Position numbers and translations under genes: made by a program. From positions 496,001 through 560,000 of the forward strand of contig CP103031.1 in the NCBI GenBank assembly GCA_024752435.1: a stretch of 64,000 nucleotides of DNA, written 5' to 3'. Under the pieces are notes generated by a model. That model was given only the letters and a program-made list of their open reading frames with translations. It ran no database searches and was not told the DNA's origin. This document shows positions 33,973-44,507 of the stretch, in pieces (the stretch's first letter is position 1; every line of letters begins with the position of its first letter). The stretch is from Allantophomopsis cytisporea. Taxonomy: Eukaryota > Ascomycota > Leotiomycetes > Phacidiales > Phacidiaceae.

Positions 33973-34108
33973 AGGGAGGGAGAGGGTGAGGATGAGGGTG
34001 AGGGTGAAGGTGAGGGAGAGGGAGAGAGTGAGAGAGAGAGAGAACAAAAGAGAGGCTGTTGAAGACTGGATGGACGGCTGTGCATGGTGTATGGTGTATG
34101 GTGTATGG
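33973..34108. repeat. GA-rich tract and 7-bp tandem repeat
   Basis: Purine-only runs of GGGTGA, GGGAGA and GA units, then three ATGGTGT units about 40 bases further on. Similar in style to the tract at 20820-21420 but shorter. Confidence 0.75.
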
Positions 34109-34603
34109 CACCGTGGGCACCAAGGTAGCATCGCACGGGTAGGTAAGGCATACAGTATGGGAGTACTTACCTACCGTATCACCTTATGTAGCTAGGTCCG
34201 CAGTACGCAGTAGGTAGATCTGGACACCGAGAGAAGCTTTGTGAGCCTGAGTAATCAGGCGTCACTAGGCACACACAGAGCCACTAGCGTCACCAATCAC
34301 ATTACTACCCCGTCAACCTCGCGACTCATATTACCTACCTTAGTCAGTCGCAAGGCTTCTTTGACCTTTGACCAAAGCTCTCTTCAACAGACCAAGATAT
34401 TCTGTCGTCAGAGACAAACCTCGCAACCTCGATCTTTTTACACCCATTCGCACCTATAACCCTCCAAGCTCATTACACCGTAACAACAAATCTCGATCGT
34501 TCATTTTCACAATCCATAGAGAAGATTTAAAGACTTCTCAGATCGATCTACAGCTCGCGCACCACCCATTTGCGGGACATCGCCACACGCGATCTACACC
34601 ATC

Positions 34604-36202
34604 ATGTCTGTCGAAGTAGCGCTTGACTCGCCGCTGGCCGCAGCCTTGAACGAGGCGATCCAGCCAAAGCTGGTTGAGGTGGGATGGGCAACCGGTGGCG
34701 CAGATGACTCGGCGCTGTCAGAATACATCATCTTGATGCTGGTGAATGGCAAGACGCAAGAGCAGATTGCCTCGGAACTTTCTGGAGACCTTTTGAACCT
34801 GGGTCCAAACGATCCCGGGGCCAACGAATTTGCACAATGGCTCTTCCAGCAAGTCGAGATCTTGAAGCAACAGCAGAACGGCGGCTCCGCACAGATGCAG
34901 AGCGTAGAAGGCATGGGCGAACAGACTGAGATGGGTGACGGAAGTGGTGCCATGGATTCAGAAATGGGCGACGCTGAGCAGGGTGGTGAGAGTAATGTGT
35001 ATGTATATCCTACAGCACTATGTGCAACTACGAACGCTATGCGAAAACAAATACTTACATACCATAGACCAACTGGACCCAAATCCATGCGAAATGGTGC
35101 AAACAGAGGAAGGGATAAGCGTATATTTGGCCAGATGGCGAAGGCGATGGACAGAAGCAACGAGTCCGTTCTCCACCGAGTCGGACCACATGGTGCAGGC
35201 CGAATCAATACTCATGGACGAGGTGGACCGCCAACAGGACCGCGAATGGGCCAAGGCATCCGAGGTGGTGCCAGCCCAAGGAATGGTCGACCGATGGGAA
35301 TGCCGGGCATGATGGGTGGAGGCGGTGCTGCTGCAGGTGTTATGAACATGTCTCCACAACAGCAGATGGATCTATATGCGATGCTTGAACAACAATCCCA
35401 AATGATGGCACAGATGTTCACACCTCAACAGCAGCAAGCTATGATGATGGGAAGAGGAGGCCCAATGGGTGCCGGTATGGGCCGTGGATTTGGTCAACAG
35501 CAGCAGGGCAGATCACTCTTTGACAGAGTCCAGGGGCAGGGAAGGGGTAGAGGACAGCAGAATGGTGGTTTCAACAAAGGATCTAACAGTGGCCATAACG
35601 CACATAAGCCGAACGAGTCAGGAATGGATGTTGACGGTTCTTCACCCGCCGATGCTCTTTCGCCAGATACCACCTGCAAGTTCAACCTCTCTTGCACCAA
35701 TAAGGATTGCAAGTTCGCACATCAGTCACCTGCTGCACCACCGGGCACAGCCATCGATGTTAATGACACTTGTAGCTTCGGAGCTGCCTGCAAGAACAGA
35801 AAGTGTACTGCTCGCCACCCATCGCCAGCCCAAAAGATCGCACATCAGACCGAGCAAGACTGCAAATTCTTCCCCAACTGCACAAACCCACGTTGTCCAT
35901 TCAAACATCCCACAATGCCGTTGTGCCGCAACGGTGCTGACTGCACAACTCCGGATTGCAAGTTCACTCACGTCAAGACCATGTGCAAGTTCAATCCTTG
36001 CTTGAATCCAGGTTGTTCATTCAAGCACGTTGATGGCCAGAAGAGAGGGAAGTTTGAGGACAAAGTCTGGACAGCTGATGGTACCAAGGAGCATGTTAGT
36101 GAGAGAAAGTTTGTGGATGAGAACGAGGCCATTGAGGAGCTGATTGTTCCTGGCGAGCACGCCATGAAGGATGAATCTATGAAGGAAGAGCTCATCGCGT
36201 AA
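34604..36202 (+). CDS. NAB2: nuclear polyadenylated RNA-binding protein NAB2 (CCCH zinc fingers)
   Basis: Two exons, 34604-34998 and 35068-36202, give 509 residues. The 69-bp intron (GTATGT..CCATAG) is a multiple of three, so the frame is also open unspliced; the splice signals and the domain gap favour removal. The N-terminal PWI-like helical domain (about 1-90, including NEAIQPKLVEVGW) binds nuclear-export factors. A middle region is rich in Met, Gln and RGG-like Arg/Gly. Five tandem CCCH fingers follow (for example CKFNLSCTNKDCKFAH, CKFFPNCTNPRCPFKH, CKFNPCLNPGCSFKH) and bind poly(A). Yeast NAB2 has seven fingers; five are seen here, as in human ZC3H14. It controls poly(A) length and mRNA export. 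The C-terminus is acidic. Confidence 0.9.
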   Translation: MSVEVALDSPLAAALNEAIQPKLVEVGWATGGADDSALSEYIILMLVNGKTQEQIASELSGDLLNLGPNDPGANEFAQWLFQQVEILKQQQNGGSAQMQSVEGMGEQTEMGDGSGAMDSEMGDAEQGGESNVYVYPTALCATTNAMRKQILTYHRPTGPKSMRNGANRGRDKRIFGQMAKAMDRSNESVLHRVGPHGAGRINTHGRGGPPTGPRMGQGIRGGASPRNGRPMGMPGMMGGGGAAAGVMNMSPQQQMDLYAMLEQQSQMMAQMFTPQQQQAMMMGRGGPMGAGMGRGFGQQQQGRSLFDRVQGQGRGRGQQNGGFNKGSNSGHNAHKPNESGMDVDGSSPADALSPDTTCKFNLSCTNKDCKFAHQSPAAPPGTAIDVNDTCSFGAACKNRKCTARHPSPAQKIAHQTEQDCKFFPNCTNPRCPFKHPTMPLCRNGADCTTPDCKFTHVKTMCKFNPCLNPGCSFKHVDGQKRGKFEDKVWTADGTKEHVSERKFVDENEAIEELIVPGEHAMKDESMKEELIA

Positions 36203-36607
36203 TGGGTGGATGAGATATGATATTTGCAATGAAATGGAGGTTGTGGCGGATGAGAATGGATTATACCACTTGTTGTACTTGTACAATACCGAGCATGGGA
36301 AGGGCGTTTGAAGGCTTGAGATCGCCGAAGGAATAGGTTTTGGCTTTTCGCAGGATACTTGGCAAGATAACATATTGATCGGCACCCTAAAAATGAAATT
36401 CTAGAGGACACTATTACTATACCAAGTTCATTTCGCAACAACGTGTGAGAATGATCCTATGAACTAACTATATGACTGTCAGCTTCCCCAGAATTGATGA
36501 CGGTGGAATGTTTAAGCGAAGATGCGCTACGAGCTACCTGTGAATGTGAGCACATTTAATGATCTGTTAACCCATACCACAACAACTACAGCGTTGCGAT
36601 CTGTGCA
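36203..36607. other. 405-bp gap between NAB2 and HEM14
   Basis: Tandem arrangement; contains the NAB2 3' flank and HEM14 promoter. Nothing else seen. Confidence 0.5.
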
Positions 36608-38566
36608 ATGCGTCCTCAATTGACGGAGAATGTCTTCGTGACCCTCCTCCGACAATGCTACGCCTCTCCACGGTGCCAACTTTCAGTGCGAGGTGGAGCT
36701 TTACGATCTAATACGCATGCTCAACCTCTCCATCTCTCACGATCTCAACATTACCACCATGGCCCCGAAAGCGACGCAACAACTCAATTCTCAGCCATTG
36801 GCTGCGGAGGTTATTCGGGTGTTCTACAGGCACGGAAAAGCGATACCCTTGCACATGTAGCAGAGCCCAGCGACTTCGCTGTGCTAGGTGGAGGCATTAC
36901 TGGATTATCAGCTGCATATTACCTCACACAAGAGAAGCCACATGCCAAAGTCACCCTTTATGAGGGTAGCGATAGATTAGGAGGCTGGCTCAACTCTACG
37001 AGCGTGGACGTTGGCAATGGCAGTATAGTCTTTGAGCAGGGTCCCAGGACTTTGCGACCAAATCCACCTGCTGGCTTAGTCACTCTGAATTTGGTAATAA
37101 TCTCTGTTTATTTGTAAAGTGCTGGTTTTAACACTGTGCTAGATCACTAAGCTAGGTCTTGAAGACCAAGCTATTTCGACAAATAAAGAATCGGTGTCAG
37201 CCCAAAATCGTTTCGTATACTATCCAGATCATCTGGTAAAGATGCCAGGTCCTAACCAAGATTATTATCAGATGATTTGGCGTATAATGACCGAACCAGT
37301 ATTCAATGGGATTTCTGGAGCTCTTTGGGAGTACCGTGTACCACGACGACCTTTGGATATGATAGACGAATCTCTAGGATCCTTTCTCGGGAGACGCCTT
37401 GGCACTCCACACATCGCGGATAACCTCGTTTCTGCCGTCGTGCACGGAATCTATGCTGGGGACGTTTATCAGTTGAGTGCAAAAAGCTTAATGCCACAGC
37501 TTTGGCGTATGGAAGAAACCTATCATAGTCTCACTGCTGGAGTGGCAGATGTGTTGCAACAAAGAAACAGAGGGCCTATGGTGACGCAACGTGACGCAGA
37601 CCTCATCATGCAAATGAGCAAAGCGCCTGAGCACAGCGAAATTCCATCGCACTTGGCAACGTCCAGCGTTTACAGTTTCAAAAAGGGTATCAGCACTATT
37701 TCCGACGCCTTAGAATCAGCTTTGAGGAAGAATGGTAATGTCACCATCAAGAAGTCAGAAAAAATCACATCAGTAGCGTATGATGGCAGTAGTGATTCGG
37801 TCAAGGTGAGTTTCTCCTCATATTTTCAGATGTTCTATACTAAGGCAAGTAGATCTCAACCGCGAAAAACATGCCTCCTCGGAATTACAACCACGTGATA
37901 TCCACGATCTCCGGAAAGACACTTTCCTACCTTACTCCATCAAATGCAACTCTCAAGTCCCTGCAAGCTACACATGCAGTCACAGTTATGGTGGTAAATC
38001 TCTATTTCGATGACCCTCATATCCTTCCCGAACGAGGCTTCGGATACCTCATCCCTCGCTCCCTTCCATTCGAGCAAAATCCCGAATTCGCGCTAGGAGT
38101 AGTTTTCGATAGCGATGCATGCATTGGCCAGGACTCCGCTGGTGGAACTAAGTTGACAGTCATGCTTGGGGGTCATTGGTGGGATGGGTTTGACAGCTAT
38201 CCAGATGAAGAAGAGGGCGCGAATATGGCCAAAGCAGTCCTCAGAAGGCACTTGAACATCACCGAGGAGCCAGTTGCTGTAAGAGCAAGCTTACAAAGGG
38301 AGTGCATTCCTCAATACACTGTTGGGCACGAGACCAGGCTGAAGGATGCCCATGGAGAGCTGATGAGAGGCTTCAAGGGAAAGTTGAGCGTTGCTGGAAA
38401 CTCATACACTGGTGTGGGTCTTAATGATTGTGTGCGGGCTGCTTGGGAGGTGGTCAAGGAAATCACTGCATCTGAGGGAGGTGGTGTTACAGGGCTAGAG
38501 CAATTTATGAGGCCGCAGACAATGGCTGTGCTGCATCGCGCTCCAAATAGGGGTCAAATTTCATAG
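36608..38566 (+). CDS. HEM14: protoporphyrinogen oxidase, mitochondrial
   Basis: Three exons, 36608-37093, 37143-37805 and 37853-38566, give 620 residues. Introns of 49 and 47 bp have branch points TTTAAC and ATACTAAG, and all junctions are phase 0. It oxidises protoporphyrinogen IX to protoporphyrin IX, the step before iron insertion in heme synthesis, at the mitochondrial inner membrane. The FAD-binding motif AVLGGGITGLSAAYYL starts at about residue 91, followed by LYEGSDRLGGW and FEQGPRTLRP. The C-terminal FAD block LSVAGNSYTGVGLNDCV is intact. The long basic, Ser/Arg/His-rich leader (about 85 residues) fits mitochondrial import and is longer than in yeast HEM14. The start is the first in-frame ATG; a later start is possible. 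Confidence 0.94.
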
Positions 38567-39500
38567 AAGTATATATCGAATAAAATATTTATGTTTATAT
38601 CAAAGCTGACTTCACCTCTAATATAAATTCTGGAATGATTCATGTGAGACAGACATCATATATGTACCATAATCGAGGGATCTAGGCTGTATGCAGTGAT
38701 TATATGTAATATTTCAAGACTTGAAATGTTTTAGTCAAAGAGAGTAGGCACGAGCCAACATGTCCCATGTGTGAGGTCAATATACTCGACTATCACGTAA
38801 CAAAGATTGACTATATGAGGCAACAGAACGTACTTTCATGCAACAACCCTTGCAGAAGATTCGCAAGCTGATATCATATCTTTCGGGCATATCGATGTGG
38901 AGGCTTTTTATGTACCTGACCCACAACATCTATTGCTAATAATTAATCACCTGCACCACCAGCTCGTCACCTTCCCTCACAACCATCGATTTTGACACGG
39001 CCTTCGCTGGGTAAGCACGGATTGAGTCCGGTACTGCAGTAGGACAACTAAGACGTGCCTCGTGATGCATTATATAGGGGAAAGGTCGATCCTTGAACAT
39101 CATCGTATATAACGGCAAAGCAGTGGCGAAGGATTGTGGCGGAGTATGGCGGTCCCATATACGAGAAGTTTTCTATAGAAGAGGATGTAGCAACGGGTCG
39201 TTGTGAACCTTGGTCTTTAAGACAAAAAGTACATATGCGCTCACTGGTGTCATTCTACCGCTTGATTGGCTGCTCGACTTATTATATAATTAGCTTCGAT
39301 TTGCTGACCCATCTCTCCCACCTTGGATTCCTAGGTGTATATCTGCTGGCCATGGTAATCTTGGATGAAGTAGACGAACTAGTTGAGCCGGAGGAGCTGC
39401 CTTGGTAAGTCGAAAGTCCAGCGCGTATTTGTATATTTGGGACTTCTGTGCAACGGCTGTGCTTTCGAAGTTCTGAAATAAGTAAAGCTGTTAAGTTTAA
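38567..39500. other. 930-bp region with only protein fragments
   Basis: Plus and minus frames of 60 to 90 residues are present. The minus-strand frame ending at 38936 (PLYTMMFKDRPFPYIMHHEA..VVREGDELVVQV) has a natural composition and may be a gene remnant, but I cannot join it to anything. Confidence 0.4.
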
Positions 39501-40910
39501 TTATTTGCGTGTGCCTGACCATGATATCTTAGTAGTATCGTCTTCACTCCAATATCCCAAACCACCCTTTTGCCAGATTTTCGACCGCGCTTCAAATGAC
39601 TGCTGCATATCTTCAAACTCTTCTTTGGAATATGTGTGGCTTGGTGTTTCAGGTGCGCCTTCAAAAACTTCGAGCATCATATGTCTTTTCATGCGCTCCA
39701 TGTCCCAAAGGACATATGCGCACTCACGAAGCCCAGAAGTTGCGGAAAACATCACCCATGCACCACGGGGCAAGTATCCATGGCTGGCCACCAAGCCAAG
39801 AATGGGCCTTTGTCCATGTCTTCTTCATCACGTCTGGAATTCAAAGCCTACCATCTCCCCATTGCTGTAACCATCAAGAGGGCTGTTATTGTCAATGCTG
39901 TCTTCACATGATGTTGTGAGTGCATCATGGAGTTGGGCTTGTCCGGAACTAAACGTCGATTCCAATAAGGCTTTCTTGTCTTCGTATGAATTCTCCTTCA
40001 CCAGCTTATCAATGAATTCCATGCCTTGTGCGATCTACGGCTCCTAGGTCAGAAATTTGATGATGTGTTTTAGATGCTATATCTGCGTGTTGGTTTTCAC
40101 TCACCCAAAGTTGTTTCCATTGATTATCAGGGCCGTTGGTGAGATAATCAATCGAGTGCTCTCCAAACTCAACGTCATGTGCAATAACGTCACGAGATAC
40201 TGCACATAACATCAGGTTAAACGTCGAAGATAAAGATTGCGCGTGCTAATTAAGCTTACAACTGTGATTGGTAGACTCACCTTCAGATATCCTTTTCTCA
40301 AGGAAATCATGGACACAAGAAAGCTGCTCATTCACCCATGGCGGGTGCCGGACAAAGAACCATTGGGTCCGCTCATCCTCGAAAAGGCCATCAGATTGCC
40401 CTCGGTCGCCTGGAAAAGATTGAAGTACAATTCAGTCCGGTAAAAAGCGCGGCAAAAACGAAAGAACTCTGCAGGTGACAGAACGAGGCTGCCAGATACG
40501 CCAGGTTCTTTTTGGCTAAGAATGGCCCATGCATCCGATGCAAAGCTAACGGTCATTCTCTCAATAACGTCGTGTGTGCGTCCTATCTTCAGTACAGTGC
40601 TCAGTAGTGATTTCTGTACCCGAGCTATCAACTGAGTTGGCTTTTTGTATAGGTAATGAAGCAAGTCATGGATAGAGGTGGCAGTGTGAGGACGCGGTAA
40701 TCGTGATGCTTCCATCACCGCAATCGGATAAGGGAGCAAAGCTGGTGTGACTTGCCGCCGCAGGATGTCGAGTTCCAGGCCCGGATTCTCCTTGAAAGAT
40801 ATATAGAAATGGCGACATGTGAAGATGGATGGGAGAAGGAAGCTGATATTGTCGAGATTCCGCAATATACCAGCAATCACCTCGCAAGGGAGGCTGGTAA
40901 TCAGAAGCAT
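39501..40910 (-). pseudogene. decayed fungal F-box protein gene
   Basis: From ATG 40910 the frame reads MLLITSLPCEVIAGILRNLD, a standard F-box start, and continues to FFRFCRAFYRTELYFNLF. Two good introns follow (40280-40200, 40104-40035), with exons PWVNEQLSCVHDFLEKR, RDVIAHDVEFGEHS and IAQGMEFIDKLV, the usual order in this fungal family. The frame breaks three times: near 40405 (between ELYFNLFQ and FEDERTQWFF), near 39832 (after MVGFEF, before DEEDMDKGPFLAWW) and near 39795 (between AWWPA and HGYLPRGAW). No introns of normal size can repair these. The tail ends SEDDTTKISWSGT at 39501. Neighbouring genes show no such breaks, so real decay is likelier than assembly error. Confidence 0.7.
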
Positions 40911-42044
40911 CGCGTGCTAGAAGCCAAATTATCTTGCACTTGGTGTAAACAAGATAAAGCAGCTTCCGGTGATAAGATAAGTTTAAATGAAAAATAAGGT
41001 TGGCGGGATGTTCGTAGTGCCATGTATGTGACACATGCGGGGTACTGGCGTCAGACTAATTATGCACTATACGCGGCTTAAAGATATGTTCCTGGACTAA
41101 TATACCTTAAGTATGTAATACCAAGATAACGATTCTAGAGATGATAAAACCTTGACTAAATCTTTATAACGTAGGCCAACATCAGCTGGGTTTTCCTCGA
41201 GCTGATTGCTTGTTGTCTTCAACACCTTCTTATAACAAACCAACTCTGTGGATATCTCACCATGCTCATAAAGCCCCCTTAAGCGCCCAGATCAGATCAC
41301 TTGTGCATGTTTCAGACAAGAATATAAAAGTCATGCTGGATAATCTGGTACAAGAACGCAAGAATGGCGCCTGTATCCGCCACCCATTCGCTGGTTGGTA
41401 CTTTGGCCGCACACTGGCTGGGCCTTCTGGACCATCTTTTGTAAGCTCTGATGTCCTTATGACACTCGATGAAAGAAATGTTGATTGATCGAACTGTTGG
41501 GCATCGATAGCGATTTAAAGATATATTCCTTTGGCACACTCTCTGTAAACGCCCAAATGATCACCGATAATAAATTTGCAACCACGCGCTTATCACATGC
41601 TGCGTTAAAACACTTTAACACATTGCGGCGCCATCATCTCCAACACAGCCACATGACGCTCAAAAAAAGGTATTTTTAATTGGTTGAACTGATAAAAATG
41701 GTAGCCATCTGCAATATGTATTTCTTAATACGTGCTCTTTAGACGCTAAAGACTCAGAACGATGATGACTCTCCTTGTTCGGGCCAACCATACGGAGCCA
41801 ACAGCCAAAGGATGAGACTAGGCATAGACGTCTCATATTGGATATAGAATAACATCCTAGGTTCTACGTGCCTTCCTTTCTTATTTTTCATTTTCGAAAA
41901 TATTCTTTCTACTCAGTGGCTGCTAACGGAAATGAATCGTCTTGCTCGAATCTACCCTCCAAATCTTAATGCCTCTCCAATTCATCTACTTTGTCTATCC
42001 AACTCACATTCGATTTTCAGTAACTTTGCACTGTGTACCTCATC
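40911..42044. other. 1.1 kb intergenic region
   Basis: AT-rich. Open frames at 41210-41488 and 41485-41679 show no family resemblance. No gene called. Confidence 0.45.
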
Positions 42045-42588
42045 ATGTCTAAACCATCTGCAGTTGAGATAGCTTATCTCCAACGGAAATACTCGAGCCT
42101 CGATAGTGATTTGGAATATGTTGAGAGTCATACTATCTACAACAAATACAAAGTGTACAAGAACGCGGCTGCTCAAGCGGGAACTGCCAGTATCTCTTAC
42201 AAAGAAACCAGTACACAGATCGCCATTGAAAAACCCTATCCCGCCGGATCCCAAGCCACAGGTCCCGTTGCGGGCAAAATGTTCAATAGACAAGGTTATC
42301 AAATCCTTGATCCGCTGGCTGGAGCTGCTGCTACTACCGCCGGGTTGTAAGTACTTGCTCTTCCAACATATTCAAAACAGGAATCTGATCCTCTATCGCC
42401 ATAGCCATGCCGGTCGCCGCGAGTCACTCAATGAGACGTATAGGCCTGTTCTCGAGGCCAAGAATCGACTGTCTTCCCACGAGCAAGAGGCTCTATCAGC
42501 GCGAAGATCTGAAAAAATACCGCGGGTATCAACAGAAACACCAAAAGTTTGCGTCTTAGCTGGTTCTTGTTCGTCTGGCGGAAGATGA
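42045..42588 (+). CDS. hypothetical protein, 161 residues
   Basis: Two exons, 42045-42346 and 42405-42588, with a 58-bp intron (GTAAGT..GCCATAG). A nearer AG would give a 34-bp intron in the same frame, which is short for fungi. The product starts MSKPSAVEIAYLQRKYSSLD and is hydrophilic: a helical first third (DSDLEYVESHTIYNKYKVYK), a middle with AGSQATGPVAGKMF, and a charged second exon (HAGRRESLNETYRPVLEAKN). No signal peptide, membrane segment or family I recognise. It is convergent with the feruloyl esterase gene. The clean splice and shared frame support a real gene; expression is unknown. Confidence 0.45.
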
Positions 42589-42968
42589 TACGTGAGTTCC
42601 AATACGTGATGGTAATGTGGATAAACAGGCGAAACGAAAGACTCACGTGGTATGATATTGCAAGACTATGTTCAAAGACCAGTGTTTTTGTTTATAAAAA
42701 TACTTTAGCTTTAGGCTAAACTAATACATTGGAGATCAATGCAGCAACTATAAACAGCTTATACACATGGAATTGTAATGCTTTTCGTAGAGTGTTTATC
42801 AGGAAGTGTGTATTGTAAGAAAGTGAGAGTCACTTGGCGGATGCACGAGTGAAGTCTGCTGTTGAAGGTATATACTGACAAATTAACTCGCCACCTTGAA
42901 AGTTCTATATGCAGGTGCTCAGTGTTGACACATCTTTAAAACCCGGTATCACATATAAAGGATGAGGC
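42589..42968. other. 380-bp gap between convergent genes
   Basis: AT-rich 3' flanks only; nothing else seen. Confidence 0.5.
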
Positions 42969-44507
42969 TTAGGTGGAATCGCCACCAATATACTTCGAAA
43001 CCAACGGCCACTGGCATATCTCCCTCCGAATCTCAACCTCTAAAGTCGTAGGATTTATCTTTTCAGCCTTTAGAGTGTCTGGAGCTTGACCCTTCTCAAC
43101 CCATCGGATCATGTCCTCCATAACACCTGATGGCATTGGTCCTGATCCTCCCGGAACACAGTGGTCAACGCCAGGTGCCTCAAAGTAGCGATAGAAGTCT
43201 CTTGCGTTAGGATCTCTTTCTAACACTTGTTGATAATAGCTAGAACTTCCATTAGTAGGAATTGCACCATCAGATAGACCATGCCAGGTAATCATTTTTC
43301 CGCCTGCTGCACGGAAACCGGCCAGGTCTGGATTTGCAGCCGAGATAAGGTCATCATATCTCTCCAGTGATAGCTGGAATAAAGTATCATATTGTTCATA
43401 GGTCAGAGATTTGAGATCAAAGCTAGGATTCTCAAGGAGATAGAGACGAATCCATTGCTCTGTGACCCAGAATGGGTTCCCAGTGCACGATGGTTTGCCG
43501 TCCTCATTTTGCTCGCAGTTAGTGCCAGACACCATCCATAGAGGCGCATCCTGATTGAAACCGTACCATCTCCGAGTCCCATCAGCGGCAAAGGGGCCTT
43601 TCCAAGCCTCTTGGACAACGGTCGCAGCTTCTTTCGTGAATTTCTTAGAGTCTCCATTGCAATCATAAATCTCTCCTACAAGAGTATGCGGATCAAAAGT
43701 GCATAAACCAGGAGCACTGAGTATGCCATCCTTGACTCCGTCGAGTATGTCGCAAGCTTCAGTCACTGCAGCTATAAAGGCATTGAACTCGCAAAGTTCT
43801 GGATATGTACCAAGCTGATTCATGATAAGCTGTGGCCAGTAGTCTCCAACGATAAAGTTTGCCCAGTTGATCGCAGGGGCATTCGCTACGATGCCATCGA
43901 AATCTTTGGGGTACCGCTGCGCGAGCATCAGACCTTGTCGACCACCTCCTGAACAGCCATTCCAGTAAGAATAATTAGGAGGCTTCCCGTAAAATGACTC
44001 GGTCACTGATTTGCCAATCACTGCCAGTTCGTGCAATGAGATGTGAGCGAAATTTTCCAATGTATATTTGTTGATCGAGCCGTCTGAGTTGAGCCATTCA
44101 TCTGCCATGGAATTCTCACGATGTCCGCCGTCCGTCATGCTAGAAGCATAGCCTTCATGAAGTCGGAGAGGAATTACCCAGGACAACCCGCCATTCCAAC
44201 CTCTCCCAGAAACGCCCTGAAACCTGCCATTCCAGGCTTTGAGTGGAAGCCAGGTCTGCACATTGAGCACATCGTGCTGGCCCGGATGTGTGTAGGTGAC
44301 GGTTACATTGCAGAAATTCAGGCCAATCAAATCTCGAGAAACTGAGTCCCACGCTCCTGGGATTGATGCTGAGTGATTGTGCACTTCGAAGGCCGTCAGG
44401 TTGAGAAGCTGGATGCCCGGAATATCAGGATAGGCGATTGCTGTCGACGAACAAACTTGAATAGTTGAATTGATAGCATTGGACAAGCCGAGAACGCGAG
44501 TTAGTGC
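42969..44507 (-). CDS. tannase / feruloyl esterase family protein, 5' end unresolved
   Basis: One long exon of about 510 residues. The family hallmark GCSGGGRQG holds the catalytic Ser; WHGLSDGAIP supplies the Asp and APGVDHCVPGG the His, with flanking Cys residues that normally form the CS-D-HC disulfide. VSGRGWNGGL and GYASSMTDGGH are also typical. Such enzymes hydrolyse ferulate or gallate esters, usually outside the cell. The frame has no ATG before the conserved region: upstream of VCSSTAIAYPDIPG it is open to about 44507 (a possible 3' splice site, CAACAG) and reaches a stop near 44540. A first exon with a signal peptide should lie further upstream, but I could not find one. It may be missed, or the gene may have lost its start. 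Confidence 0.8.
   Translation of the reverse strand, partial: ALTRVLGLSNAINSTIQVCSSTAIAYPDIPGIQLLNLTAFEVHNHSASIPGAWDSVSRDLIGLNFCNVTVTYTHPGQHDVLNVQTWLPLKAWNGRFQGVSGRGWNGGLSWVIPLRLHEGYASSMTDGGHRENSMADEWLNSDGSINKYTLENFAHISLHELAVIGKSVTESFYGKPPNYSYWNGCSGGGRQGLMLAQRYPKDFDGIVANAPAINWANFIVGDYWPQLIMNQLGTYPELCEFNAFIAAVTEACDILDGVKDGILSAPGLCTFDPHTLVGEIYDCNGDSKKFTKEAATVVQEAWKGPFAADGTRRWYGFNQDAPLWMVSGTNCEQNEDGKPSCTGNPFWVTEQWIRLYLLENPSFDLKSLTYEQYDTLFQLSLERYDDLISAANPDLAGFRAAGGKMITWHGLSDGAIPTNGSSSYYQQVLERDPNARDFYRYFEAPGVDHCVPGGSGPMPSGVMEDMIRWVEKGQAPDTLKAEKINPTTLEVEIRREICQWPLVSKYIGGDST

Larger units (their letters stand above)
33098..34603. other. 1.5 kb region between divergent GH20 and NAB2 genes
   Basis: Holds both promoters, a purine-rich (GGGTGA/GAGA)n tract (33973-34045), three ATGGTGT units (34084-34108) and GGTAGG/ACCTAC motifs. 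Before NAB2 the plus strand becomes pyrimidine-rich. No gene. Confidence 0.55.

Noticed and set aside
39136..39408. Plus-strand 90-codon frame opposite the fragment at 38936-39118
   Set aside because: It starts at GTG and has no family resemblance.
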